A stretch of DNA of 64,000 bases from Dipteris shenzhenensis (lineage: Eukaryota > Polypodiophyta > Polypodiopsida > Gleicheniales): NCBI GenBank assembly GCA_047967505.1, contig CM106541.1. One strand, given 5' to 3'. Position numbers and translations under genes: made by a program. Under the pieces are notes generated by a model that was not told the origin of the DNA, searched no databases, and was given only the letters and a program-made list of their open reading frames with translations. Numbering within the stretch: the stretch's first letter is position 1; each line of letters opens with the position of its first letter. Of this stretch, positions 1-9,660 are shown piece by piece.

Positions 1-106
1 GTTTGGTGGGTGCAGAACGACCCTAATCTTCTTTTTCATTCATTTATATATGTGTTTGAGTATTGTACATAACTGGGGTTAAGGCACAGTGACCTTTAAC
101 CCCACA
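1..106 (-). repeat. CopA LTR fragment, cut by the window edge
   Basis: These bases match 24182-24287, the 5' LTR of the nested CopA-1 element, base for base. The right end is the LTR terminus, which reads TGTGGGG on the minus strand. The rest of the LTR lies left of the window. The minus strand holds TATATAAA, a plausible TATA box. It is the first piece of a duplicated composite junction that runs to 1660. Confidence 0.85.
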
Positions 107-671
107 ATGGCAACCATAGTACTTCATGCATCCATGACTGTGTTGAGACTTGGTTCTCACATGTTTGCCATTGGGGCTACACTTTCGGTTCTTGCTTCCG
201 TTGCAGTGGGAGTTGGTAGCATGATTATGGTAGATTTTGGCAGTAGGGAAGCAGTTGTGGACATTAGGTCCTTATGCTTCCAAGAGCAGCATGCAAGTGA
301 TGCAGGTTGGGTAGACCAGCAGAGGTCTATTGTAGGGCATGTGCTTATGGTCACAGGTGGTACAGAGACATTTTCTTTGCACACTGATAGTTTGGGTGCT
401 ATGGACTTAGCACAGGAGCACGTGGTGGTGAGAGTTCACTCTCCTAGTGAGATCTAGCATGAGATCTTGGTTGACAGGCATCTACAGCTTGTCATTTTCT
501 ATCCTACAAACCTGATGTTTTCTAGCAGCTTATCCTTTATGCACTTTGCACATTCTAAAGTGCCGATGGGCATAGGATGATGGTCTGGTCATCTTGTTTT
601 TTAGCCTATGGCTGATTGTATTATATGTGTACTATACTCCCTTAAAGGCACACTGCCTTTAAGTGGGAGGT
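107..671 (+). pseudogene. CopB RNase H remnant (duplicate copy)
   Basis: This stretch duplicates 24288-24852. Translation shows broken copia RNase H: a DAGW-like motif followed by QQRSIVGHV, then LHTDSLGAMDLA, which resembles the usual LHCDNxSAIxLA block. In a shifted frame the end resembles the LTKxL...MGI tail of copia pol. Nonsense codons and internal deletion rule out function. It ends in a purine-rich tract, AAGTGGGAGGT, which is the polypurine tract for the LTR that follows. Confidence 0.65.
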
Positions 672-817
672 TGTTGGGGTAAAGGGCAGTGTGCCCACCC
701 ACTGTATAGTGCCCATGTATACTCATATATATATGATAGAGGAATAAGCTGGAGTAGCTTTTGCTTCACCACTTTTGGTGTCTCCTTATCCCTTTGTGTG
801 TGCTCTCCTCTCCCACA
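672..817 (+). repeat. CopB 3' LTR (duplicate copy)
   Basis: This 146-base LTR begins TGTTGGGG and ends CTCCCACA. It is identical to the LTR at 24853-24998. The next bases, GAAAT (818-822), are the target duplication that flanks CopB in the nest. CopB's left flank is not present here, so only the right-hand junction was copied. Confidence 0.85.
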
Positions 818-1660
818 GAAATATGATGGATTTATAGCCACTCACTATGCCTATATGGTCAAAGTGATACAGGTACCAGAAACCACTTTTTTGAGCAAGC
901 CATGGGAAAAGAAAAATGGGAGAAAGCCATGGATGAAGAAATGGATGGCTTGGAAGCAAATGCTATATGGGAGTTGGTGCCTTTGCCTAAAGACAAGAAT
1001 GCAATTGGTTGTAAGTGGGTTTATAAGGTGAAGCACAATGCAAATGGTTCTGTGAACAGATACAATGCAAGATTAGTTGCCAAGGGTATGCACAGATTTA
1101 TGGCATTAATTATGAAGAAACATTCAGTCCGGTTGCAAGGATGGCAACCGTAAGAGCAGTCATTGCTATGGTTGCATCAAGGGGATGGTCTTTACATTAG
1201 ATGGATGTAAAGAATGCCTTCTTGCATGGTGATTTGCAAGAAGAGGTCTTTATGGAGCAGCCACCAGGTTATGTTCATGTTGTTCATCCTGAGTTTGTTT
1301 ACAAGTTGAAGAAAGCCTTGTATGACTTGAAGCAAGCACCTAGAGCATGGTCTGACAAGATAGGACTATCTTGTCACTATTGGCTTTCAGATTTCCAAGG
1401 CAGATTTCTCACTTTATGTGAGAAAAACAGAGAAATGTATTATGCTGCTTGTCATTTATGTTGATGATTTGATCATCACAAGTGATAGTGATGAAGATAT
1501 CCTTCATGTGAAAACGCTATTGAAGCAGAAGTTTGAGATGAAGGATTTGGGAGAGCTGCATTATTTCTTGGGCATTGAGGTGATTAGATCACCAAGTGGG
1601 ATACGGCTCTTGTAGAGGCAGTATGGATTGGACATGCTGTCCAAATATGGGATGACAAGC
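818..1660 (+). pseudogene. CopC reverse transcriptase fragment (duplicate copy)
   Basis: This is a copia RT read in several frames, identical to 24999-25841. Recognisable pieces are the start of the RT domain ([26 protein letters not shown]), [26 protein letters not shown], and the active-site block IYVDDLI near 1457-1477. At least two frameshifts and a TAG near 1613 break it. The copy stops at 1660 inside the RT domain, where identity with the nest ends abruptly. Confidence 0.8.
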
Positions 1661-1709
1661 CATCAAACCACTCTCCACAATGCATTCCTGCATTCTACCT
1701 GACTGATTC

Positions 1710-2642
1710 TCAACCAAGGCCAGCCATTTCTGAAATACCTAGAACACCACTCTTCCGAGCTATAGCATAAGCCCACACTTTCCTAGTTGCATCATCAATT
1801 AATGTCACATAGTATTCAACCCTGCCTAATGACTGTGTAGGCATGGGACCACATACGTCTGAATGCACCAAATCAAGCTTTTCAAACTCTTTCTTTCCCC
1901 TTATTTTATGGGCTGATTTAGTCTGCTTCCCATAGAGACAATGCTCACAAAATTCAAAATCAGAGAAACTCAAATGCGGTACATAACCCAAACGGCATAA
2001 GAGTTTCATTCCATTCTGGCTCATGTGCCCCAACCTGCAATGCCACAAAGAAGTGCTTGGCTGCTCGGTTATTGCAACAACATGATCAAATACCCCTGAT
2101 ACATGTAAGGGATACAAAGTCCCACACTTGGCACCCCTGGCCAAAAGCATAGAGCCCTTTTGAATTTTCCAACTCTGAAAGCCAAAAGTGGTGTGAAAAC
2201 CAGCATCATCTAGTTGACCCACTGAAATAAGACTCTTGGTCAACTTAGGCACATGTCTCACATGTTTCAAATTAAATGCAGACCCATTTGCAAAAGAAAA
2301 CTTTATGTCACCTGCTCCCACTATGTCACATGCATAGTCATTTCCAAGATGCACACAACCTGTCTTTCCACTATCATAAGTGGAGAACCATTCCCTATGG
2401 GGAGTAACATGGAATGAAGCACCAGAATCCAAAATCCAATCTTGGGAATATGCATCATCTGAAGTGATAAGCAACTTTGTAGATAAACTAGACATGAAGA
2501 GAACATCATTGTCACTATCACGTGTGACTGCATTGATCTTCTCGATCTTCACTTTTCCTTTGTTGTCCTCCCTTGGACTCTCTTCCTTTTGATTTGCACC
2601 CCAATTTGCATTCTTTTTCTTATCTCTTTGCTCTCTTTTCAA
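1710..2642 (-). pseudogene. CopA-2 protease and N-terminal integrase
   Basis: A 310-codon open stretch. The aspartic protease signature DSGA is at residues 72-75, inside WILDSGASFHVT. It is followed by the GAG-pre-integrase zinc region (LWHCRLGHMSQNG, then CEHCLYGKQTKS). The first integrase acidic block is HSDVCGPMP. The frame then runs off as KSGVLGISEMAGLG, where the intact sequence at 19000 reads KSDVFQVFQKWLALV, so an indel has shifted the frame. The second and third acidic residues of the integrase triad are missing. The protein would process its own polyprotein and bind element DNA, but it cannot integrate. Confidence 0.75.
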
Positions 2643-3379
2643 CTTGTAGCAATCCTTTTTTATATGGCCCTTCTTGCCACAGTGGTAACACTCAATGTTC
2701 TATGCCCTGGATTTGCTACGTGACTTCCCTCGTTCTTGGGACTTCCCCCTAAACTGTGATCTGCCCCTTTGCACATTTAAGGCTGCATCCTACTTGTTGC
2801 CATCGATAGACTTCCATCTAATCTCCTCGGCCAACAAGCTACCCACAACATCATCAAATTTCAGTACTCCACTAGGTGTAGAGTTACTGACAGTTGTACG
2901 GAAGGTATCCCATGAGGATGGCAATGAACATAAGAGAAATATTGCCTTAGTCTCGACATCAAAATTCATCTTTTGAGCCTGAAGTTGGCTGAAAATAATA
3001 TTGAATTCATTCAAGTGAGAAGCAATGGAGACCCCTTCCTTCATCTGCAGCTCAAACAACCTCTTCATGAGGTAAACTTTATTAGAGGTAGTTTCCTTTT
3101 CATAAGTGGCACACAGTTTCTTCCACAAATCTTTCGTAGTGTGCTCATTTACTACCGTGCTGCAAGATGAAGTCTAATAGTAGACTTTGCTAATGCATCC
3201 AACTCATTCCAATCATCCTCAGACATATTTACAGGCTTAGCTTCAATCCCTACCAAGGGTTTAATCTGCTTCTTTTGAATAAGCACATCCCTTATCTATT
3301 CTTTCCACAAAGAAAAGTTTGTTCCATCAAACTTTTTAATGTTGAAAAACTCCTTTTCAGACATGGAAGAGGATGCCAT
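2643..3379 (-). pseudogene. CopA-2 gag (capsid) remnant
   Basis: The likely start is the ATG at 3377-3379 (MASSSMSEK...), which matches the CopA-1 gag start. The UBN2-type copia gag core is visible: FDGTNFSLWKE, EDDWNELDALAKSTIRLHL, LWKKLCATYEKE, SIASHLNEFNIIFSQL. A deletion of about 13 bases near 3160, compared with 22450, breaks the frame. Near 2690 a TAG precedes a CX2CX4HX4C zinc knuckle (CYHCGKKGHIKKDC type). The same TAG is present in CopA-1. It would package element RNA if expressed. Confidence 0.7.
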
Positions 3380-4828
3380 GATGCAAATAAAGCAAAATCC
3401 TAAATGCTAGTGCCTATAAGAGAGAATCACACCAAATACCAGGTGCACCCAAACGTGTATGCCACAATAGACTGAAATATCATGAAAACTCAAAGCTCAA
3501 AGCATCAAAAGATGCAGCTGACTCATGCTTGACTCATGTGCATGTAGTATGCATCCATATGAGAAAATCTGGCCCAAAAGAAAATGCCAATTGCAATGGT
3601 AATCCAAAATGCCAATAGGTGCCAAATGGCTCAAGCATAAACACCGTCCATGGGCATATGCATCAATAATATCTCATCCAAGAGAGCATAACACTATTAG
3701 TGCATCACCTACAATGTGTCAAAGTTATCCATCAGCATAAAATTGCATCCATGTGCAAAGCGTCCATAAAAATAGCATCCCACAAGGCAATTTGGGCCTA
3801 TCAACGCATCCAATAAGAATCGCAATGCATCCAAATGGCCTATAAATCATCCACCGCAACCCAATTGCTCACCACGAATGAGTGCACATGGCTCAAACTA
3901 CAACCAAAGTGATCTGCATAAGGTATGCTCAAGAAATCATGGTCCCACGAAAAAGATCGCTACTGAAAATAGAACCTAAGATGCCTCAAAACATGGGCAC
4001 CATTGCATAATTAGACTCAGCAAGAAAATTTGCAAATATCTCTCTTCTGTCGAAACTCCAAAATCCCAACCGATGAGTGAGAAATGGGAGTCAACACTTA
4101 TCCACTGCCATGTGGCATAAATCTAAGCTTTCAAAACCTTAGAATGAAAAATGCATAACAAAGAGATGAAATCGAATACACAAGGATATATAACTCTGAA
4201 AATACTCCACCAAATCGCACAAGAACTGATAGATAGGGGTTTTTGGGCATCCAAAATGCAATGGGACAGACGGTTTTGGAAACCGTGGTCTCAATCACTT
4301 TTTGGAAATAGAGCTATTTGTAAACTCCACTAGAGTGCAAATGATGAGCAACATAGAAGTTTTAGGACCTCCTGAGTCCACCGGAACTAACAGATCTGCA
4401 AGTGGTTGCTCCAAACTTGAGTTCTAACACTCGGGTAGAGAAACGTAGGAACTGACACAGTGAGTCAGAAATCCAATGAAATGATCCCAAATTTAAGAAT
4501 GAAGGTGTTTCCAAGTCCTAAAGTGAAGTGGACACCAAAAGCAAGCAATAGTTGCCTCTACAAGTCAATACGAAGTCTTTGTCATTGAACGGAACAGGAA
4601 AAACCTCAAAAAATGACTTTTTCTTTGAAAACACTTAACAGGCTCTCAAAACCACTTCGCAAAGCCAAAGTGACTTTTCCAAAGGTTCCTCCAAGGTCTC
4701 TACACACTCAGATGCAAGTAAAGTCACCCACAAATCTTCCCACAGAGCTTCTCCTTCCTCCCACAGAGCTGCTGAGCTTCCATGCATTCACACACACTCA
4801 GCTAGATTACCCAAGTTCTGATGCCAGT
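3380..4828 (-). other. CopA-2 leader and primer-binding site
   Basis: About 1.45 kb of non-coding leader lies between LTR and gag, homologous to 22679-24118. Next to the LTR (4814-4828) the minus strand reads ACTGGCATCAGAAC. This is a mutated form of the initiator-methionine tRNA site TGGTATCAGAGC. I see no convincing coding sequence in the rest. Confidence 0.6.
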
Positions 4829-4947
4829 TGAGAGTGCTCTCAATGGATGGGTGCAGAACACCCTAATCTTCTTTTTTATTCATTTATATATGTGTTTGAG
4901 TATTGTACATAACTGGGATAAAGGCACAGTGACCTTTAACCCCCACA
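4829..4947 (-). repeat. CopA-2 5' LTR
   Basis: This 119-base LTR begins TGTGGGGG and ends CTCTCA on the minus strand. It lacks about 50 bases present in the 169-base CopA-1 LTR (the GAGAGAGA-rich segment). The neighbouring bases at 4948 belong to unrelated gypsy-like DNA. Confidence 0.8.
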
Positions 4948-6330
4948 CCATGCACAAAACCTCATCTTCCACTTAGACCTCACTACTCCACTTCCTCCTA
5001 ATGCCCTCTATACTATCCTTTGCCATAACCCCAACCACTTCCGCCCCATCTTAGCCATGTCATACTTCTCTTTAGATCTCCAACCCACTTCTCTATCTCT
5101 TCTCTGCCCCTCCGATCTTTAGACCTTAGCCGCCCATCCCATCCTCCTCAATTTTCAAGCCTGGTGCCGCACAATCACTAAGTCCCTTAATTATCCAATA
5201 GACGATGAAGTGATGCAAGTTGCAAAGCCAAAGGAACTTACACCGTGGGTTTACAAACCCAAAAGTCTGTAAGCAGACATCAATTGGATGTAGACCTACG
5301 ACTGAGCCTTTGCCATCCAATCTCAAGGGCACCTCCTCGGTATAATAATCCTCTTCAATAGGGTGCTACAGGCTCTCCAAGACTCACTTGAGTCCTTGGT
5401 AAGCAATTTTGAAACAATTCATGTAGCCTACTACCTCGAGGAAGTCACTAAGGAAGAGGGAAATGAAGCCATCACCCTCTTTAATACTACTGTCCCTTGT
5501 CCAAATTCCACCACCGCCTCCTCTAGATCCCAGTCAACCCACCCAACAAGCCGCCCAACCTCCCGTCCCTTGGACAACACTGAATGAGTATTCATCTAAT
5601 GCCTCTAACACTGCCACCGCATAGCACAGGACCTCCCCATCCATCTCTTCTACTGCTTCGGTCGGCCTTCCTGACATAGCCTTCAACACACTTCTTCGAG
5701 CAGCCAATTTTGTATAGGCAGCCGATGCGACAACACCAATAGGTACAGTAGAGCCTGAGCCCATGCCCATTGCAGATGACGATGTTCCGCTGTCCTTGCT
5801 TGCTTCCCCCTTGAAGATGTCCAATGGTGCCCGGACTTACGGTCCTTTCAGGAGTTACTAAGTCCAAGAAGGATTTGACATTAGAGGAGGAAAAGAAGTT
5901 GGTTGAGTAGAAACTGCAAAGTCTAGGAATGACAAAGAATTGCCCACAATTTTAGTGTGGAATTTGCACAAAGGACTATCCAATAGAGGCATGCTGGTAC
6001 AACCTGAATGCGTGCACAAATGAAGGTCTAGCACCACTACCCGTGGACTTTGGCACAGTTGGAGTGAATTTGGTCGCCATTGGTGTGAACATAATAGAGG
6101 TTACCTAGCAGAAGCAACAACAACAATAACAAAGAAATTAGGGACGATTCAAAGATGTAAAATTGTTTAGAACTATCTACATCCCAAATGATATAGCTAG
6201 GAAAGACGCTAGTGGTTTTTTTGCTATAGACTCCATGAGTTTGGAGGATCCATACCCCATAGTTAGGATTACATGCCTTTGATAGGAGTCCTTATGGACC
6301 AGCCCTTTGAGAAGCAAGGGGTATCCAGGC
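4948..6330 (+). pseudogene. Ty3/gypsy gag-like remnant
   Basis: Heavily decayed. A short open stretch at 5363-5587 looks like the C-terminal part of a gag (acidic, then Ser/Thr/Pro-rich). At about 5938-6000 a knuckle-like CGICTKDYPIEACW appears, with the His replaced by Pro and a stop just before it. I place it with the gypsy integrase that follows because both are plus strand and in the expected order. RT and RNase H would lie between them and are missing. The assignment of 4948-5900 is weak. Confidence 0.35.
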
Positions 6331-6770
6331 CTGTTATATTATATTGTTTTACCAAAAGGCCACAAAGAAAGTGGATGCAAGGACAACTGCTAAGTTCCTA
6401 TATGAGAACGTGATAGCTTGCTTCGGCCTCCCATTGGGAATCATAGATGATCAGGGAGCACACTTCATTAACGACACGATCTGCATATTGATGAGTGAGT
6501 TCCTCATTGTGCACCAAAAATCCACATCCTAGTACCCTCAAGCTAACGGAAAGGCTAAAAGCTCAAACAAGATCTTGTGCTACACAATGACATGCATGAT
6601 GAGGCCAATCATAATGAATGGGAGCATAAACTCACTGCAACACTTTGGGCATATTGAATGGCATACAAGGTCGCTACCAACTGCACACCCTTTAGCCTAG
6701 TGTTTGAGGTAGAAGTAGTAGACTAAAGGTTGTAGAAATCGGCAAGAGGTTGGAACATGAGCTCCAACAG
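6331..6770 (+). pseudogene. Ty3/gypsy integrase core remnant
   Basis: The frame at 6344-6532 reads TTAKFLYENVIACFGLPLG followed by DDQGAHFIND. This corresponds to the gypsy integrase block with the second acidic residue. After one stop, YPQANGKAKSSNKIL matches the block around the catalytic Glu (usually YHPQANGLTE), but here Lys and Ala replace the expected residues. The continuation resembles the WAYRTAYKVATNCTPFSLV region. Several stops are present, so it is not functional. Confidence 0.65.
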
Positions 6771-7199
6771 ACATAGGAGGTCTTGGTCGAACAGGACTTC
6801 ATGCAATGATACCCTCCAGTCAAATTACAAGGCTCTCTAGTGCTAGGTAACTATGGATTAGGAACAATATGCCAGGGCCTAGGAGGAGAAGCAAGCACTA
6901 GAGGTCAGGGTGTCCCAACAGGCCCAGTGTTAGTGGTTAGATAGGCACCAATAACTAAGTCTAGTCCTAAGTAGTAGTCTTTGAGTTGTCATAGCTAGCA
7001 TGCAAAAGCAGTTATTAAGTTACTTGCATGCAACTTCTCGGTACTCATGTTAAGAGTCTCTATATCCTAATGAGAATTTGACATTAGTCGGATTGCAATC
7101 AAACTACCAATTCTTGGTTCTTTTTTACTGCTTTGGAACTGCTTGGGGTCAAATGGACTCCCCCAATCTAGCGGCCACATAGACTCCCCCAAGCACTAG
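6771..7199. other. No clear gene; probable gypsy tail
   Basis: Nothing firm is seen. Weak reading on the plus strand could be the C-terminal tail of the preceding integrase. No LTR boundary or target duplication was found. Confidence 0.3.
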
Positions 7200-7871
7200 C
7201 TAAACCTGCTTTTGGGACTATTTGAGAGTGCTTTTAGTATGCTTTGTGGTTGGAGCCATGATAAAGTTCTTTGGGGCTATTTGAGATTGCTTTGAGAATG
7301 CTTTGTGAATGCTTTGTGGTGGGGCTGGAGCCATGATAAACTGCTTTGAGACTGTTTGAGGTTGATTTGAGAATGCTTTGTGGCTAGAGCCATGATAAAT
7401 TGCTTTGTGACTGATTGGATCCATGATGAAGTACCCTAAGAGTGTTTTTAGATTGCTTTTTGATTTTTTGGAGCCATGATGAACTACTTTGAGCATGATG
7501 AACTACCCTAAGAGTGTTTTTAGATTGCTTTTTGATTTTTTGGAGCCATGATGAACTACTTTGAGCATGCTATTTGAATGTTGTTTGACAAGTTGTGGAG
7601 CCATGATGAACTGCTTTGAGCTTGCTTTGAGACTGCTTTCTAACTGGTTGTGGAGCCATGATGAACTACTTTGAGACTTATTTTTTATTGTTTGGAGCCA
7701 TGACAAACTGCTTTGAGAGTGTTTTCTAACAATTTCTTTGAGATTACTTTGAGTAACTACTTTGAGATTGCTTTGAGTAACTACTTTGAGACTGCTTCCA
7801 GTAACTACTTTGAGACTACTCACAATGCAAAAGGGGCCACAAAGTGATATGATAGCTTTGAAAGAAACCTA
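7200..7871. repeat. Degenerate CTTTGAGA-type local repeat, left part
   Basis: Units such as GAGCCATGATGAACT, GCTTTGAGA and AACTACTTTGAGA recur at irregular spacing. One block of about 70 bases (near 7437-7500 and 7503-7570) is almost exactly repeated in tandem. Open frames here (7218-7823, minus strand) are by-products of the repeat. The same repeat resumes at 26951, so it is the landing site of the CopC nest. Confidence 0.75.
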
Positions 7872-8185
7872 TGTTGAGATATCGAGCTCCACTCGTGATA
7901 TGCCAGGGTGACCATTGTGCATTTATGTCACCGACTTGTTAGCTGTAGATGCAGTTGGTACACCGCCCATGAATAGTAGCTGGATGACAGCTATCCTTAT
8001 GTACTCTAGTTTGTGGCTCAGTTAGTATGCCACCTTAGTTAGCTGAGTTTGGTTTGAGACCCACATATATGGTTCTTAAGAACAGGAAAATTGTTTTCAG
8101 CCTCCACCTTTATGTGTATTCCCCCATTCTGTATGTGAGAAAGCCACAAGTGAGACTCCTTCCTTCTCTCCCACTATCTTCACAT
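7872..8185 (+). repeat. CopC 5' LTR
   Basis: This 314-base LTR begins TGTTGAGATATC and ends TCTTCACA. The primer-binding site TGGTATCAGAGCCTGG (8186-8201) adjoins it directly and matches plant initiator-methionine tRNA. Compared with the 3' LTR, about 11 substitutions are seen in the first 205 aligned bases, and about 37 bases are missing near position 8083. Confidence 0.92.
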
Positions 8186-8708
8186 GGTATCAGAGCCTGG
8201 TTCATGGTAAGGAGCTCAAGAAAGCAAACCAAGTTCGTGGTGTCCTGGTAAGAGGACCAGTGTTGCTTTCCTTTTTTTGAGTTTAGGAGCAAATCTCTGC
8301 AGGTAGCACAGCCGAAAAGTGCAAGAGTGCATTGTCTCAGATTGAGACGCTTTTCTGGTGTGGCGAGGGGGCAGTACATGCTACGAGAGACTATTTTTTT
8401 GATTCGAGGCCATTTCAGGGCCTGTTTTGAAGGCGGAAGTTCTCTGCAAGCACTGAGAAAAAGGCCCTGTTTTTGCTGTTCGACCACTGCTCTACAGGTC
8501 GGTGAAAAGTTGCCACAGAAATTGCATCGTATGCCTGTGCGCAGAGATATTGGGAGTTACAAAATCATCCTTATTGCTTGTTGATGCAAAATCGTCACTA
8601 GGAAGTGACTGTGTGGTCAAATACCACTTTCGTCAGTTTTGTAGATTTGCCCTTGTGAGGCAGAAGTTGTGTTTTTTGCAGTGACAGAATATTTTGCAGT
8701 GTTCTGTA
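8186..8708 (+). other. CopC primer-binding site and leader
   Basis: TGGTATCAGAGCCTGG at 8186-8201 is the primer site for minus-strand DNA synthesis. The rest is a leader of about 500 bases with no supported gene. Small open frames in it look incidental. Confidence 0.8.
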
Positions 8709-9660
8709 ATGGCGTCTGATTCTCTTTCATAGATTGTCACTAAAAAGCTTGACAAGAACAACTTCCAAGCATGGAAGTTTAGAATGATGAATTTCCTTGT
8801 GGGAAAAGGCTATTGGGAGTTCATTTTAGGAAACGAAGAAGAACCAATTCTTCCTAATGTTCCCAATCAATAGGAAATGCAGGCATTTAAAGGATGGCAT
8901 GAGAGAGCTAGAAAAGTTATGTACTGGCTGTCTATCAGTATTTCAGATTCTATGATTGTGCATATTCAGGATGCAAGTATGCCAAAGGAGGCATGGGACA
9001 CTTTGGCAAAAATGTACAACACAAATACGCAAGCCAGGAAAATGTAGCTCAAATAGGAGTTGCACAATGTCAAGAGAGAAAATATGAGCATCAATGACTA
9101 CCACATGAAGGTGAAGAAAATTGCAGATGCACTTGCTTCCATTGGGTTGCTAGTGGAAGATGATGATTTAGTTTCTGTGACCTTGAATGGTCTAGGAAAG
9201 CACTATGCACAGTTTCGGACATCCATTGCCGTCCGTGAAAAATTTCTTGATTTTGAGGAGTTGTTTGCTCTTCTAAATTCTGAAGAGCAGAGAAATGGTG
9301 GTGCATCTTCTTTAAGAGGAACTTCAAAAGAAACTATCTTCTACTCAAATGCCGGAAGAGGTAGAGACAGAGGTAGAGCAAGCTGATCTGGAGGCCATGG
9401 TAGAAATCAGAATATGCAGCAAACTCAAGAAAACCAGTCCTATGGAGGAGGATGTGGTACTCTAGAGGCAGAGGGAGCCAAAGAGGTCATGGTGGATGGC
9501 AGAGTGGTCAAAATGCAAACAGCAATGTTGAATGCTACTATGTGGTAAAATGGGTCATATGGCTAAAGGCTGCTATAAAAAGCAGAATGACATCATCAAT
9601 GGAAAATTGCAGTAAGGGAATTATGCATCTTCTAGTAGACAGGGTGATGACAATAATGAG
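8709..9660 (+). pseudogene. CopC gag remnant
   Basis: The start is taken at ATG 8709 (MASDSLS, then a stop). The copia gag core follows: KLDKNNFQAWKFRMMNFLVG, HERARKVMYWLSISISDSM, AWDTLAKMYNTNTQA, then NVKRENMSINDYHMKVKKI. Three or more stops are TAG where relatives have CAG, for example two in the short segment around 9044-9056. A Gly/Arg-rich tail (GRGRDRGRAS) and a CX2CX4HX4C knuckle near 9531-9590 are present. A one-base loss splits the knuckle into two frames. It would have bound and packaged element RNA. Confidence 0.75.

Larger units (their letters stand above)
1661..4947 (-). mobile_element. CopA-2, truncated Ty1/copia element
   Basis: Read on the minus strand from 4947, this holds a 5' LTR, a mutated primer-binding site, a leader of about 1.45 kb, gag, zinc knuckle, protease and the first part of integrase. 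It stops at about 1661-1672, so RT, RNase H and the 3' LTR are absent. It is a few percent diverged from 20980-24287 of CopA-1. It shares that copy's integrase frameshift and its TAG codon before the zinc knuckle. Its 5' LTR end at 4947 is a clean element boundary against gypsy-like DNA. The left end is a recombination or rearrangement breakpoint. Confidence 0.8.

Noticed and set aside
89-457. 122-codon frame with a hydrophobic N-terminal half, resembling a small membrane protein
   Set aside because: The start lies in the CopA LTR and the C-terminal half matches copia RNase H, so it is a chance fusion across an insertion boundary.
7218-7823. Two minus-strand frames with HHGSKKSKSNLKTLLG repeated
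   Set aside because: They mirror the CTTTGAGA repeat and have no other support.
7200-7871. Possible CRISPR-like array
   Set aside because: Units are degenerate with irregular spacing, no unique spacers or cas genes, and the DNA is plant nuclear.
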